Of a DNA stretch of 54,358 nt, positions 45,680 to 54,358 are shown one piece after another (positions within the stretch are counted from its first letter, which is position 1; every line of letters begins with the position of its first letter). The position numbers and the translations under genes are program-made. The DNA is taken from positions 1 through 54,358 of the forward strand of contig JAUIIR010000024.1 of NCBI GenBank assembly GCA_030431485.1, written 5' to 3'. Origin of the DNA: Alphaproteobacteria bacterium (GTDB taxonomy: Bacteria; Pseudomonadota; Alphaproteobacteria; Rhodobacterales; Rhodobacteraceae). The notes under the pieces are model-generated. The model had not been told where the DNA came from. It saw only the letters and a list, made by a program, of their open reading frames with translations, and did no database searches.

Positions 45680-47068
45680 TCAATACCGGTAATGCTCGGG
45701 CTTGAAGGGGCCATCCGGGGTGACCCCGATATAGGCGGCCTGCTCGGGTGACAGTTGGGTTAGCTTGACACCGATCCGGCCCAAGTGCAGGCGGGCGACT
45801 TTTTCATCCAGATGCTTGGGCAGGATGTAGACCTTGTTCTCGTAGTTCGCGCCGTTCTTCCACAACTCGATTTGGGCGAGCACCTGATTGGTGAAAGATG
45901 CGGACATCACGAAAGAGGGATGGCCGGTGGCATTGCCAAGGTTCAGCAGACGACCTTCGGAAAGCAGGATGATCCGGTTGCCCGAAGGCATTTCGATCAT
46001 GTCCACCTGTTCCTTGATGTTGGTCCATTTGTGATTGCGCAGGTTTGCAACCTGGATTTCGTTGTCAAAGTGACCAATGTTCCCGACAATCGCCATGTCC
46101 TTCATCTCGCGCATATGCTCGATGCGGATCACGTCCTTGTTGCCGGTGGTTGTGATAAAGATGTCGGCGCTGTCGACGACGTCTTCCAGCAAAACAACCT
46201 CGAAGCCATCCATTGCCGCCTGAAGCGCGCAAATGGGATCGGCTTCGGTCACCTTCACGCGGGCACCAGCACCGGCAAGCGAGGCGGCAGAGCCTTTGCC
46301 CACATCGCCGTACCCGCAAACGACAGCGACCTTGCCCGCCATCATCGTGTCCGTCGCACGACGAATACCGTCGACGAGCGATTCCTTGCAGCCGTACTTG
46401 TTGTCGAATTTCGACTTGGTGACGCTGTCGTTCACGTTGATCGCCGGGAACGGCAGTTGGCCTTCACGCATAAGCTGATAAAGGCGATTGACGCCCGTTG
46501 TTGTTTCTTCAGACACGCCTTTGATCGCGTCGCGGGTCTTGGTGAACCAACCCGGGCTTTGCTCCATGCGCTTCTTGATTTGCGCCTTGATCACCGCTTC
46601 TTCTTCGGATTGGGGTACAGGAATGATGTCCTCACCCGCTTCCGCGCGCGCACCTAGCAGAACATAAAGCGTCGCATCGCCACCATCATCAAGGATCATA
46701 TTTGCGCCTTCGGGGAACATGAAGGATTTGTCTAGGTAATCCCAATGCTCTTCCAGCGTCTGGCCCTTGATTGCGAAAACAGGAACGCCGGCTTCGGCAA
46801 TCGCCGCAGCCGCGTGATCCTGGGTCGAGAAGATATTGCACGACGCCCAGCGCACATCGGCGCCCAGCGCGACCAGTGTTTCGATGAGAACCGCGGTCTG
46901 AATCGTCATATGCAAGGACCCGACGATCCGCGCTCCGGTCAGCGGTTTCTCTGCCCCATATTCCTCGCGCAGCGCCATCAGTCCGGGCATCTCGGTTTCA
47001 GCGATGTCCAGCTCTTTGCGGCCAAACCCAGCCAGCGCGATGTCCTTGACGATATAATCCTTGGCCAT
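45680..47068 (-). CDS. ahcY: S-adenosylhomocysteine hydrolase
   Basis: 462 aa from the ATG at 47068 (GGAG 8 nt upstream; a GTG at 47077 is less likely). SAHase motifs: [12 protein letters not shown], the NAD-binding [12 protein letters not shown], and the C-terminal tail ending in K-P-E-H-Y-R-Y whose Lys and Tyr contact NAD of the neighbouring subunit. It carries the insertion (about 150-190) typical of proteobacterial enzymes. It clears the methylation product SAH. In Rhodobacter it is encoded near regA-hvrA; hvrA is missing here. Confidence 0.98.
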   Translation of the reverse strand: MAKDYIVKDIALAGFGRKELDIAETEMPGLMALREEYGAEKPLTGARIVGSLHMTIQTAVLIETLVALGADVRWASCNIFSTQDHAAAAIAEAGVPVFAIKGQTLEEHWDYLDKSFMFPEGANMILDDGGDATLYVLLGARAEAGEDIIPVPQSEEEAVIKAQIKKRMEQSPGWFTKTRDAIKGVSEETTTGVNRLYQLMREGQLPFPAINVNDSVTKSKFDNKYGCKESLVDGIRRATDTMMAGKVAVVCGYGDVGKGSAASLAGAGARVKVTEADPICALQAAMDGFEVVLLEDVVDSADIFITTTGNKDVIRIEHMREMKDMAIVGNIGHFDNEIQVANLRNHKWTNIKEQVDMIEMPSGNRIILLSEGRLLNLGNATGHPSFVMSASFTNQVLAQIELWKNGANYENKVYILPKHLDEKVARLHLGRIGVKLTQLSPEQAAYIGVTPDGPFKPEHYRY

Positions 47069-47192
47069 TCCCGGCACTCCACATGTCCTACTTGATTGAG
47101 ACGGCAGTTAGCACGGGGTCAACGCTCCGGCAATGCGGCGTGGTTTACAACGCTGGGGTGCCGTTTTACGCACGTTGAAAAAGAGGCACAGC

Positions 47193-47789
47193 ATGGCAAA
47201 ACCACCTAGAGCCTGGCAACGGATGCTATCGGGACGCAGGCTTGACCTTCTCGATCCGACCCCGGTTGATATCGAAATCGAAGACATTGCTCACGGGTTG
47301 GCGTTTGTTGCGCGATGGAACGGACAAACATTTGGGGACTATGCCTATTCGGTGGCTGAACATTCGCTTCTGGTCGAAACGCTGTTCTCGCGCCTCTGTC
47401 CCAGGGCAACTGCTGCCGAGCGCCTGACAGCACTTCTGCATGATGCGCCGGAATATGTCATCGGCGACATGATTTCGCCTGTGAAATCGGCGGTGGGCCC
47501 CGGCTATGGAGCTCTGGACGAACGATTGACTGCTGCGATTCACATTCGGTTCGGACTTCCCGCCGTGACGCCAGCAAAGCTCAAGAAACTGATCAAGAAA
47601 GCGGACCGGATCAGCGCATGGATGGAAGCGACCCAAATCGCGGGTTTTTCGCGGACGGAAGCAGATCGATTCTTCGGAGCACCAGATCTTGATTTGATCT
47701 CGGACCTCGCGATTGTGCTGCGCGCCCCGGTCGAAGTGCGCAACGAGTTTACCGAACGACACGCCGTGCTGATCGGAGAGATGGTGTGA
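47193..47789 (+). CDS. HD-domain hydrolase (YfbR-like)
   Basis: 198 aa from 47193, with GAGG upstream; the frame reaches 47133. Conserved metal-site residues: His in S-V-A-E-H-S, the H-D of L-L-H-D-A-P-E-Y-V-I-G-D, and a later Asp in KKADRISAWMEATQ. These match the YfbR/HD superfamily 5'-nucleotidases or phosphohydrolases. Likely a nucleotide-metabolising metalloenzyme. It overlaps the GNAT gene by 4 nt. Confidence 0.86.
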   Translation: MAKPPRAWQRMLSGRRLDLLDPTPVDIEIEDIAHGLAFVARWNGQTFGDYAYSVAEHSLLVETLFSRLCPRATAAERLTALLHDAPEYVIGDMISPVKSAVGPGYGALDERLTAAIHIRFGLPAVTPAKLKKLIKKADRISAWMEATQIAGFSRTEADRFFGAPDLDLISDLAIVLRAPVEVRNEFTERHAVLIGEMV

Positions 47790-48274
47790 TCACAATTCGC
47801 CGTGCTGGAATTCTCGATGCAAGACAAATGGCGGAACTCTTGGATGCTATCATCCAAAAAGGCGGGACAACCGCGCACACGGAACCTGTCTCAAAGGAGA
47901 CAATTCTGGAATGGATGCACCGTTATCCGGAACGATCTGCGTGGCACGTTGCTGAGGACGAAACCGGGATTATCATCGGATTTCAATTCCTCGAACCACA
48001 TCCCGATCTACCACCAGAGGCCTGCGATATTGCGAGTTTTGTACGTGTCGGGACAACAGGGCTAGGCGTTGGATCAAGCCTGTTTGAACGGTCAAAGAAG
48101 GCCGCAATAGAGCTTGGCTATGCTTGGATCAATGCAACGATCCGCGCCGATAATGCAGGCGGACTGGCTTATTATCAAAGCCGCGGATTTGAAGACTATG
48201 CGCATCATACCAATCAAAGGTTGGGCGACGGCCTGATCGTGGATAAATTCAGCAAACGCTACGATCTGACCTGA
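47786..48274 (+). CDS. GNAT-family N-acetyltransferase
   Basis: 162 aa. The acetyl-CoA binding loop is seen as V-G-T-T-G-L-G-V-G-S-S-L-F-E-R-S, and the C-terminal ATIRADNAGGLAYYQSRGFEDY is the usual last strand region. Substrate unknown: the PanZ/RimI-like and small-molecule classes cannot be told apart here. Coupled to the HD gene. Confidence 0.88.
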   Translation: MITIRRAGILDARQMAELLDAIIQKGGTTAHTEPVSKETILEWMHRYPERSAWHVAEDETGIIIGFQFLEPHPDLPPEACDIASFVRVGTTGLGVGSSLFERSKKAAIELGYAWINATIRADNAGGLAYYQSRGFEDYAHHTNQRLGDGLIVDKFSKRYDLT

Positions 48275-48289
48275 AAGGATCGTTTTGCG

Positions 48290-48844
48290 TTAGCGAGGCG
48301 ACCGTTTTGCGAGGATCCGCTGCAGCGTCCGGCGATGCATGTTCAGCCGACGGGCTGTCTCTGACACGTTGCGATCACAAAGCTCGTAGACGCGCTGAAT
48401 ATGCTCCCAGCGCACGCGATCTGCGCTCATCGGGTTCTCCGGTGGCGGCGGAAGATCATCGCCTTTGGCAAGAAGTGCATTTGTGATATCAGTCGCATCT
48501 GCCGGTTTCGACAGGTAATCCGTCGCCCCGATCTTGACCGCAGCAACAGCCGTCGCAATCGCGCCGTAGCCAGTTAGAACTACCACACGGCTGTCCGGAC
48601 GCTTTTCACGGATCACTTCTACAACGTCGAGCCCATTTCCATCCTCCAGTCGAAGGTCGACAACTGCATAGGCCGGAGGGCGCGCTGTGGCGATGGCAGA
48701 GCCTGCGGTGACGGATTGCGCTGTCTCAACTTCGAAGCCACGCTTCTCCATCGCCTTGGCAAGCCTGCGCAGAAACGGCTCGTCGTCGTCCACAAGAAGC
48801 AGGCTCTTGTCGTCGCCAAGATCGTCAATGTTACGCTCGCTCAC
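48290..48844 (-). CDS. regA: redox response regulator RegA (PrrA/ActR)
   Basis: 184 aa. Receiver domain with phospho-acceptor Asp63 (V-V-D-L-R-L), conserved T in V-L-T-G-Y-G and K in L-S-K-P. A proline linker (LPPPPENP) leads to a Fis-type helix-turn-helix at the C-terminus (NVSETARRLNMHRRTLQRIL). The whole matches RegA/PrrA, the global regulator of anaerobic, photosynthetic, CO2 and N2 fixation and respiratory genes in alphaproteobacteria. Follows senC on the same strand. Confidence 0.96.
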   Translation of the reverse strand: MSERNIDDLGDDKSLLLVDDDEPFLRRLAKAMEKRGFEVETAQSVTAGSAIATARPPAYAVVDLRLEDGNGLDVVEVIREKRPDSRVVVLTGYGAIATAVAAVKIGATDYLSKPADATDITNALLAKGDDLPPPPENPMSADRVRWEHIQRVYELCDRNVSETARRLNMHRRTLQRILAKRSPR

Positions 48845-48923
48845 CGTGGTTCCCTCCCGTCGCGTTTGCGTTATCCGCCAGTATTACCGGCGAATTTTCC
48901 AACATCAACGCACAAATGCCTCT

Positions 48924-49547
48924 CTAGTCGGCAACGTCAAGAAAGCAGGATGTCCGCTCTGCGACGTCCGCCGGCGACAATTCGCGACGGAAGAATTCAA
49001 GGAACCCTTCTTCTGGCAAAACGAGATATGTGAATGTCGAGTGATCGACGAGGTAGTATTCATCGTCACCCGGCTGCGCACGGAAATAGGTTCTGTAGGC
49101 TTGACTCGCGGCCTGTACCTGCTCTTCCGAGCCGGTCAGCCCGATCATGTCCTCATGCAGATTGGCCGCGAAGTCTCCTACGACGTCCGGAGTATCTCGC
49201 TTTGGATCAATCGAGATAAAGATCGGTGTCACATCATGCCCCTGCTCTTTCAGGATATCGACCGCCTCGGCGTTTCGAACGGTATCGAGCGGACAGACAT
49301 CGGGACAGAAAGTGTATCCAAAATAGATCAGCGAAGGCTTTGTGATCACATCTTGGTCGGTAACCGTCTCGCCTGCTGAATTCACCAGGGTGAACGGTCC
49401 CCCGATCGTATCCGCGCCGCCAGCAACCTGAGTGTTGCGGCAAGAAGCGAACTTATCGTCACCGCCTGAAGGCGCGCTTGCATACCAGATGCCGCCAACC
49501 AAAGCGACGATGGCCACACCGGCTGAAATTGCTGCCAAACGTACCAT
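48924..49547 (-). CDS. senC: SCO-family copper chaperone SenC/PrrC
   Basis: 207 aa. An N-terminal membrane anchor (residues about 3-22) precedes a thioredoxin-like domain with C81-P-D-V-C85 and His168 (V-D-H-S), the copper ligands of SCO proteins. It helps assemble cbb3 or other Cu-containing oxidases and relays redox state to RegB. Upstream of regA in one operon and divergent from regB. Confidence 0.95.
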   Translation of the reverse strand: MVRLAAISAGVAIVALVGGIWYASAPSGGDDKFASCRNTQVAGGADTIGGPFTLVNSAGETVTDQDVITKPSLIYFGYTFCPDVCPLDTVRNAEAVDILKEQGHDVTPIFISIDPKRDTPDVVGDFAANLHEDMIGLTGSEEQVQAASQAYRTYFRAQPGDDEYYLVDHSTFTYLVLPEEGFLEFFRRELSPADVAERTSCFLDVAD

Positions 49548-49664
49548 ATGAACTCCTTCGCTTGTGCACCAACAAAGGCCTTCTCATCAGATTTGCCTTG
49601 CTTATGCTCCGTCACTGCCGAGGTAAGGATTTTGAAATCCGGGGCAAGAGGCGAAAGGGCGCAG

Positions 49665-51056
49665 ATGACTCAATCCGAATTCGGACTTCTTCAAGAAAGA
49701 CAGCGCGGCAGCTTTATCCGGCTGCGCACAATGATATGGCTACGCTGGTGTGCCATTGCCGGACAACTTGCCGCGATCACGCTCGCGCAGGAACTGTACA
49801 ACCTCCAGCTGGAGCTGGGCCTGTGTTACCTTGCAGTTGGTGTGTCCATCGTCGGCAACCTGATCGCTATCTTCGTCTTCCCGGAAAACAAACGTTTGAA
49901 CGAGGCCGAGAACTTTCTCATGGTCCTGTTCGACCTGTTGCAGCTGTGTTTCCTGATCTATCTCACCGGCGGGTTGCACAACCCATTTACGATCTTGATC
50001 CTTGGCCCTGTGATCGTCTCTGCGACGATCATGACCTTGCGGTCGACCATCATCATAGGCGCCACAGCCCTCACACTGGTGACATTGATGGTTTTTTTCC
50101 ACCTTCCCCTACGTACCGAACAGGGCTTCATCATGCGCATCGCGGATGTGTTTGTTTTTGGTCAATGGACAGCTATCACTATCGCTGTTGTGTTTTTGTC
50201 GCTTTACGCCCGGCAAATCACAGAAGAAATGAACTCCATGAGCGATGCGGTGGTCGCCACGCAAATGGCTCTGAGCCGGACCCAGATGCTCAACAACCTG
50301 GGTGGTGTGGTTGCAGCCGCAGCACACGAGCTGGGCACGCCTTTGGCCACCATCAAGCTCACCAGTGCCGAATTGATCGAAGACCTGGAAGACCAACCCG
50401 AGCTTCAGGACGACGCTCGCCTGATCCGGGATCAGGCGGACCGGTGCCGGGATATCCTTCAGTCTATGGGCCGCGCCGGAAAAGAAGACCTACAGATCAG
50501 ATCCGCACCTTTGGCAGAAGTTGTCCGAGAAGCGGCAGAGCCACATTTGAAACGTGGGAAAGACGTTCTGATTGATGCGCAAAGTCTCGATGAAGGTGAC
50601 TTCGATCCACCTTTGACGCTGCGCCGACCCGAAGTCATTCACGGCTTGCGCAATCTCATTCAAAACGCTGTGGATTTCGCTCGCGCGACAGTCTGGATTG
50701 AAGCGCGCTGGTCAGACAAGACCATTTCAGTGCGCATCATGGATGATGGACCTGGATACCCCACAAATATGCTCGGACGTATTGGCGACCCTTTTGTCCG
50801 AAATCGAAGGACCGAACGTGATCGAAAGGCGCGACCAGAATACGAAGGCATGGGTTTGGGTCTTTTCATCGCAAAAACCCTTCTGCAGCGCTCTGGTGCT
50901 GAGTTGAGTTTCGCCAACGGCGCAGACCGCGTGTCAACCAGCTCCTCGCGCCAGCGTGGTGCAGTTGTCGAAGTGGTCTGGCCGCGCGAGGTCATCGTTC
51001 CGCCAACTTTGCCGAAAGGCGAGGGCATTGGGGAAAATCCCGCCTTCGGGGTTTGA
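49665..51056 (+). CDS. regB: redox sensor histidine kinase RegB (PrrB)
   Basis: 463 aa from the ATG at 49665 (GAAAGGG upstream). Six transmembrane helices (about 25-185), with the invariant ubiquinone-sensing G-G-L-H-N-P-F at 102-108. H-box His221 (A-A-A-H-E-L-G-T-P) and the redox-active Cys261 (D-R-C-R-D-I-L) that forms an intermolecular disulfide are present. The C-terminal HATPase has D-D-G-P-G and G-L-G-L-F-I. It phosphorylates RegA under low oxygen or reduced quinone pool. Confidence 0.97.
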   Translation: MTQSEFGLLQERQRGSFIRLRTMIWLRWCAIAGQLAAITLAQELYNLQLELGLCYLAVGVSIVGNLIAIFVFPENKRLNEAENFLMVLFDLLQLCFLIYLTGGLHNPFTILILGPVIVSATIMTLRSTIIIGATALTLVTLMVFFHLPLRTEQGFIMRIADVFVFGQWTAITIAVVFLSLYARQITEEMNSMSDAVVATQMALSRTQMLNNLGGVVAAAAHELGTPLATIKLTSAELIEDLEDQPELQDDARLIRDQADRCRDILQSMGRAGKEDLQIRSAPLAEVVREAAEPHLKRGKDVLIDAQSLDEGDFDPPLTLRRPEVIHGLRNLIQNAVDFARATVWIEARWSDKTISVRIMDDGPGYPTNMLGRIGDPFVRNRRTERDRKARPEYEGMGLGLFIAKTLLQRSGAELSFANGADRVSTSSSRQRGAVVEVVWPREVIVPPTLPKGEGIGENPAFGV

Positions 51057-51070
51057 TCTCTGCTTCAGAT

Positions 51071-51085
51071 TTAACCAACCATTAA
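51071..51085 (+). promoter_or_regulatory. perfect CtrA full-site
   Basis: TTAA-CCAACCA-TTAA, an exact match to the CtrA consensus TTAA-N7-TTAA with the usual C-C following. Located 45 bp upstream of the PAS protein start, in the short gap after regB. Confidence 0.75.
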
Positions 51086-51130
51086 CCATCCGACCCCTGA
51101 ATAGAGGTTCAACGCGTTTGGGGTCACAAT

Positions 51131-52642
51131 ATGGACAGCATTTTACTTGCAGGAACTCTTCTGAGCCTCGTTTGCATTACTTTGGCGGCGCGTGTGTTTT
51201 GGCGAGCCAGCAGAAGCCTTGGCCTCCAGAAAGAACGAAAGAACACGCCCAAAGTCACTCTGCTCTTTCACAAGAAAACGCTGATAGACGCAGATGACCG
51301 CGTTTGGGCGCTTTTGCCCCAAGGTGTAGAGGCGCCGAATTGGGATCACGTTCGAGAGGTCTTTCGCCCGATTTTCCCCAATTGGCCTACGACACCGGAC
51401 ATAGAGCCTGGAACCTCTAAAAAACACGACAGGCTGACGCTTAAGCGGACTGGCGACGTGATCCGCGTTACGATTTTTACATCCGAAGAGTCTGCTACAG
51501 ACTGGCTGTCGGTCCATATGGAACAGGCTTTGGCCGAACGAACGCACGCGGCAATTGCGGTTGCGCCCTATCTGGTTTGGAGTGTGTCAGCCGAAGGTGA
51601 GTTCCTGTGGGGAAACGACGCCTTTTTGACATACGCAGACGCCTATGGCGGCGCGCGGTCATTTTCAGAACATTTGGATCACCACCTGAGCGCGCATGAA
51701 ACCGAACGACCAAAACGGATCGAGCTTGCTGCACAGCGTTTGAACTCGCGGCAGGATCGCTGGATCGAAGTGACCACCCGAAAAACAGAGACCGGACGCT
51801 TCTACTTTGCGGCAGGCATTGATGCCATGATCCGTGCTGAGGCGGCACAGCGGAACTTTGTTCAGACTCTCTCAAAGACCTTTGCGAACCTCACCACAGG
51901 ACTGGCGATTTTTGATCGAGATCGGCGATTGGCACTATTCAATCCGGCGCTCATCGATTTGAGCGACGTGCCGATCGAATTCTTAAGCGCCCGGCCCGCG
52001 ATGTTCGAATTCTTCGACAAGTTGCGCGACTCCCGCTTCATGCCTGAACCAAAGAACTACGATGATTGGCGTGAGGGCATGGCAAAGCTCGTCGCAGCGG
52101 CGAGTGATGACAGGTTTCGCGAAACCTGGACACTTTCAACCGGGCAAATCTTCGACATTACCGGTCAGCCCTATCCTGATGGAGCCATTGCTTTCCTGTT
52201 CAACGACATAACAGCGGAAGTGTCGTTGACGCGTGGATTCCGGACTGAGCTTGATACCATGCAATCCGTGATCGACACGCTGAATGACGCCATTGCCGTC
52301 TTTAACCAGCAGGGCAGCCTGACCCTATGCAACGCGACATATGCCGAACAGTGGAACGTCGAGCCCGATGCCTGCGTCGCCGAAACATCAATCGTGGACG
52401 CCACGCAATCTTGGAAGACAGCGTTTCACCCCAGCCCACTCTGGCCGGAGCTGCGCGATTATGTCACCCGAACGACGGAACGCGTCAGTTGGGATACAGA
52501 GCTTCGCAGCAAAGATGGGCGTGAAGTGATCTGCCGCATTGACCCAATCAGCCATGGTGCAACCCTGATCCGCTTCTGCCACCGTCCGCATCAACCTGGG
52601 TCGCAGACCGAAAACGACCGCCTTCAAATCGTTTCCGCTTAA
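51131..52642 (+). CDS. PAS-domain protein, probable DivL-type CtrA-pathway component
   Basis: 503 aa. One N-terminal transmembrane helix (about 3-22), a linker, then two to three PAS domains (about 150-240, 250-350, 375-480; motifs ALFNPALIDLSDVPIEF and GSLTLCNATYAEQWNVEPDACVAE). No histidine kinase or ATPase domain follows: the protein ends shortly after the last PAS. In Rhodobacter, DivL is a PAS protein encoded near the regAB locus that promotes CtrA phosphorylation. The perfect CtrA box upstream supports the link. DivL identity is inference from locus, domain make-up and operator. Confidence 0.6.
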   Translation: MDSILLAGTLLSLVCITLAARVFWRASRSLGLQKERKNTPKVTLLFHKKTLIDADDRVWALLPQGVEAPNWDHVREVFRPIFPNWPTTPDIEPGTSKKHDRLTLKRTGDVIRVTIFTSEESATDWLSVHMEQALAERTHAAIAVAPYLVWSVSAEGEFLWGNDAFLTYADAYGGARSFSEHLDHHLSAHETERPKRIELAAQRLNSRQDRWIEVTTRKTETGRFYFAAGIDAMIRAEAAQRNFVQTLSKTFANLTTGLAIFDRDRRLALFNPALIDLSDVPIEFLSARPAMFEFFDKLRDSRFMPEPKNYDDWREGMAKLVAAASDDRFRETWTLSTGQIFDITGQPYPDGAIAFLFNDITAEVSLTRGFRTELDTMQSVIDTLNDAIAVFNQQGSLTLCNATYAEQWNVEPDACVAETSIVDATQSWKTAFHPSPLWPELRDYVTRTTERVSWDTELRSKDGREVICRIDPISHGATLIRFCHRPHQPGSQTENDRLQIVSA

Positions 52643-52693
52643 GAGACTGTTTCAAATCTTGCAGCCACGACCAAGGCAGGTAAACATCCCTGC

Positions 52694-53167
52694 ATGAGCA
52701 CAAACAGCGCGGCCTTCACCTCGACCTCTCCTGATGAAACCGCGCAGCTTGCTATTCGGCTTGGTGCCAGTCTCCGCGCGGGAGACACGTTGTTGATGGA
52801 GGGGGGCATTGGTGCGGGCAAAAGTCATTTCGCGCGCGCCCTCATACAGTCGCGGCTTGCCGAGCCAGAAGACGTTCCGTCTCCGACATTTACTCTGGTT
52901 CAGGTCTATGACCTGCCACAGTGCGAGCTTTGGCATGCTGACCTGTATCGCTTGAGCGATCCTGATCAGGTTGTCGAATTGGGTTTGCTTGACGCGTTCG
53001 AAACCGCCATCTGCATTATCGAATGGCCAGATCGTTTGGACGATCTCGCACCTGCCGACGCTCTGATTGTCCGGCTGGGCGATCCGGAAAAAAGCGATAC
53101 GCGGAACATAACCTTTGAGTGGCAAGACCCGAGATGGGCCAAACGCGTCGGTGCGGCTCTGGCATGA
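52694..53167 (+). CDS. tsaE: tRNA threonylcarbamoyladenosine biosynthesis ATPase TsaE
   Basis: 157 aa. Walker A G-G-I-G-A-G-K-S-H, the PSPTFTLVQVYDLP segment and L-W-H-A-D-L-Y-R-L are TsaE signatures. It powers the TsaBD complex that makes t6A37; tsaD lies in this window at 40212. The stop overlaps the amgK-like start. Confidence 0.96.
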   Translation: MSTNSAAFTSTSPDETAQLAIRLGASLRAGDTLLMEGGIGAGKSHFARALIQSRLAEPEDVPSPTFTLVQVYDLPQCELWHADLYRLSDPDQVVELGLLDAFETAICIIEWPDRLDDLAPADALIVRLGDPEKSDTRNITFEWQDPRWAKRVGAALA

Positions 53168-54132
53168 AGATTGAGCGATTTCTCACAAGCAATGGCTGGG
53201 GGCCCGCACGACAGGAACTATTGGCGGGGGATGCGTCGTCTCGGCGTTATATCAGGCTCTATCTGGGCTCAAAACAGGCCATTCTGATGATCGATCCGGA
53301 CGGAGACACATCGCTGTTCGCGGTGCTGTCAGAGCATCTGGCACATCTGGAACTGTCCGCACCAGTCATCTACGCGCGGACAGACGACCTTATGCTGCTG
53401 GAAGACTTTGGCGACGCACAATTCGCGAGAGTGGTTGAAACTGAACCGGACATGGAATTCAGGCTCTACCAAGCCGCAACAGACGTATTGTGCCACCTGG
53501 AAACTCAGGCCATTCCGGAAATGCTTGCGGTTGCAACCCCAGACGTTTTGGCGAACATGGTTGAGCCCGCCTTCACGAAGTACCTCCCGATGCTGCAGGT
53601 TGAACCGAACCAATCCACATCGGACATCATCACCTGTTTGTCCGACCTTTTGCATCAGAGTCTGCCGACCAAATCCGTCTTGGTCTTGCGAGACTTTCAC
53701 GCCGAAAACATGATCTGGCTGCCAGAACGCGAAGGTACGCGACGCGTGGGGCTGCTCGATTTCCAGGACGCCGTGGCCGGACCGCCGGTCTACGATCTGG
53801 TCTCGCTTCTACAGGACGCACGACGGGACGTGACCGACACGTGCCAATTGTCCACTATTCGCCACTATCTCGTCTCAACCGGACAACAGGAAAGCACGGT
53901 CATGCCCATCTTCCACCTGCTTGGCCTGCAGCGAAACCTGCGCATACTCGGTATCTTTGCTCGCCTGGCAAAAGAGCGCGGCAAACCAGGCTATCTGTCT
54001 CTGATCCCGCGTGTCTGGCGGCATATTGAAAAGAGCCTGTCCCATCCGGCAGCTCAACCATTGGAACCTCTGGTCAGACGTGTTTTTCCGACGCCAACTC
54101 CTGAAAAGCTGAGAGCGTTGATGGCTTCATGA
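53164..54132 (+). CDS. amgK: AmgK-type N-acetylmuramate/N-acetylglucosamine kinase
   Basis: 322 aa from the ATG at 53164, which overlaps the TsaE TGA (ATGA). Aminoglycoside-phosphotransferase fold: catalytic region R-D-F-H-A-E-N-M-I-W-L-P and L-L-D-F-Q-D-A-V-A-G-P-P-V-Y-D-L, with the AmgK-specific SLLQDARRDV. It phosphorylates MurNAc at C1 in the peptidoglycan-recycling bypass, feeding MurU, the next gene. Coupled on both sides. Confidence 0.92.
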   Translation: MKIERFLTSNGWGPARQELLAGDASSRRYIRLYLGSKQAILMIDPDGDTSLFAVLSEHLAHLELSAPVIYARTDDLMLLEDFGDAQFARVVETEPDMEFRLYQAATDVLCHLETQAIPEMLAVATPDVLANMVEPAFTKYLPMLQVEPNQSTSDIITCLSDLLHQSLPTKSVLVLRDFHAENMIWLPEREGTRRVGLLDFQDAVAGPPVYDLVSLLQDARRDVTDTCQLSTIRHYLVSTGQQESTVMPIFHLLGLQRNLRILGIFARLAKERGKPGYLSLIPRVWRHIEKSLSHPAAQPLEPLVRRVFPTPTPEKLRALMAS

Positions 54133-54358
54133 ATGAACCTGTGATGCTTTTTGCAGCCGGTTTTGGCACGCGAATGGGGGACTTGACCAAAGACCGGCCA
54201 AAACCGCTGGTCAAGGTCGCGGGAAAACCCTTGATCGAGCATGCGATGACCATCGTGCGCGACTTCGCCCCAAAACAGATTGTTGTGAATGCACATTACA
54301 AAGCGGACCAAATCGTTACATACTTTGCAGGAACCGATATCCGTGTTCTTGTCGAAGC
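54129..54358 (+). CDS. murU: MurU-type N-acetylmuramate-1-phosphate uridylyltransferase (partial)
   Basis: First 76 residues of a nucleotidyltransferase, cut by the window end. The start ATG overlaps the AmgK stop (ATGA). The pyrophosphorylase motif A-A-G-F-G-T-R-M and R-P-K-P-L-V-K-V-A-G-K-P-L show the family; position after amgK points to MurU, which converts MurNAc-1-phosphate to UDP-MurNAc. Other sugar nucleotidyltransferases would share these motifs. Confidence 0.9.
   Translation, partial: MNEPVMLFAAGFGTRMGDLTKDRPKPLVKVAGKPLIEHAMTIVRDFAPKQIVVNAHYKADQIVTYFAGTDIRVLVE

Noticed and set aside
45785..46657. 290-aa plus-strand open frame
   Set aside because: Antisense to ahcY.
47069..47192. 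SAH, SAM-II or SAM/SAH riboswitch upstream of ahcY
   Set aside because: The leader lacks the conserved core sequences of these riboswitches that I can recall; nothing convincing was seen.

Overview
The window looks like a chromosomal segment of a marine Rhodobacteraceae (Roseobacter-group) alphaproteobacterium. The basis is gene content and order: divergent regB and senC-regA near ahcY, tsaE-amgK-murU, hemY/mitofilin-like/hemD next to tsaD-gpsA, the flaF-flbT pair, DUF6455 and DUF1467 proteins, TRAP and quaternary-amine ABC importers, and two CtrA-like boxes. GC is moderately high except for a clearly AT-rich flagellar patch around 13.5-17 kb. No prophage, insertion sequence or CRISPR array was seen.

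Layout. 1-12.7 kb is mostly housekeeping: tRNA-Leu(CAG), an NDUFA9-like oxidoreductase, three tandem overlapping DUF6455 cysteine proteins, an M48 lipoprotein protease, nitroreductase, CysZ-like membrane protein, methylmalonyl-CoA epimerase, a response regulator, aspS, an orphan V4R (BchJ-like) protein and carB. 12.8-18.0 kb is a small flagellar island: flgD and a divergent FliK-like protein on the minus strand, and flagellin-flaF-flbT-DUF1217 on the plus strand. 18.5-28.3 kb is a catabolic divergon: a LysR regulator and a racemase diverge from an operon of an enolase-superfamily enzyme, a DadA-like FAD oxidoreductase, a TRAP importer, a BASS transporter and a TPP enzyme.

28.4-36.1 kb is a second catabolic divergon. 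A LysR regulator diverges from a CuyA-type (L-cysteate sulfo-lyase/D-cysteine desulfhydrase) gene, a DegT-family PLP enzyme, an amino-acid racemase and a betaine-type ABC importer. It has a perfect LysR-type inverted repeat in the divergent promoter. Neither cluster, taken as a whole, matches a pathway I can name. They are the best candidates for undescribed biology here and may handle unusual amino acids (proline derivatives or betaines in the first, amino-sulfonates or cysteine isomers in the second).

36.1-54.4 kb returns to core genes: tRNA-Thr(CGU), hemY, a mitofilin-like protein, hemD, tsaD, gpsA, small conserved proteins, an NlpC/P60-like protein, ahcY with a textbook terminator, an HD hydrolase, and the redox-responsive RegBA-SenC module. 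Next come a PAS-only protein that may be the rhodobacterial DivL, with a perfect CtrA box in its promoter, and tsaE-amgK-murU, which runs off the end. Translational coupling by 1-8 nt overlaps is common throughout. Start sites were moved from the longest reading frame wherever a Shine-Dalgarno sequence or overlap supported a shorter one.
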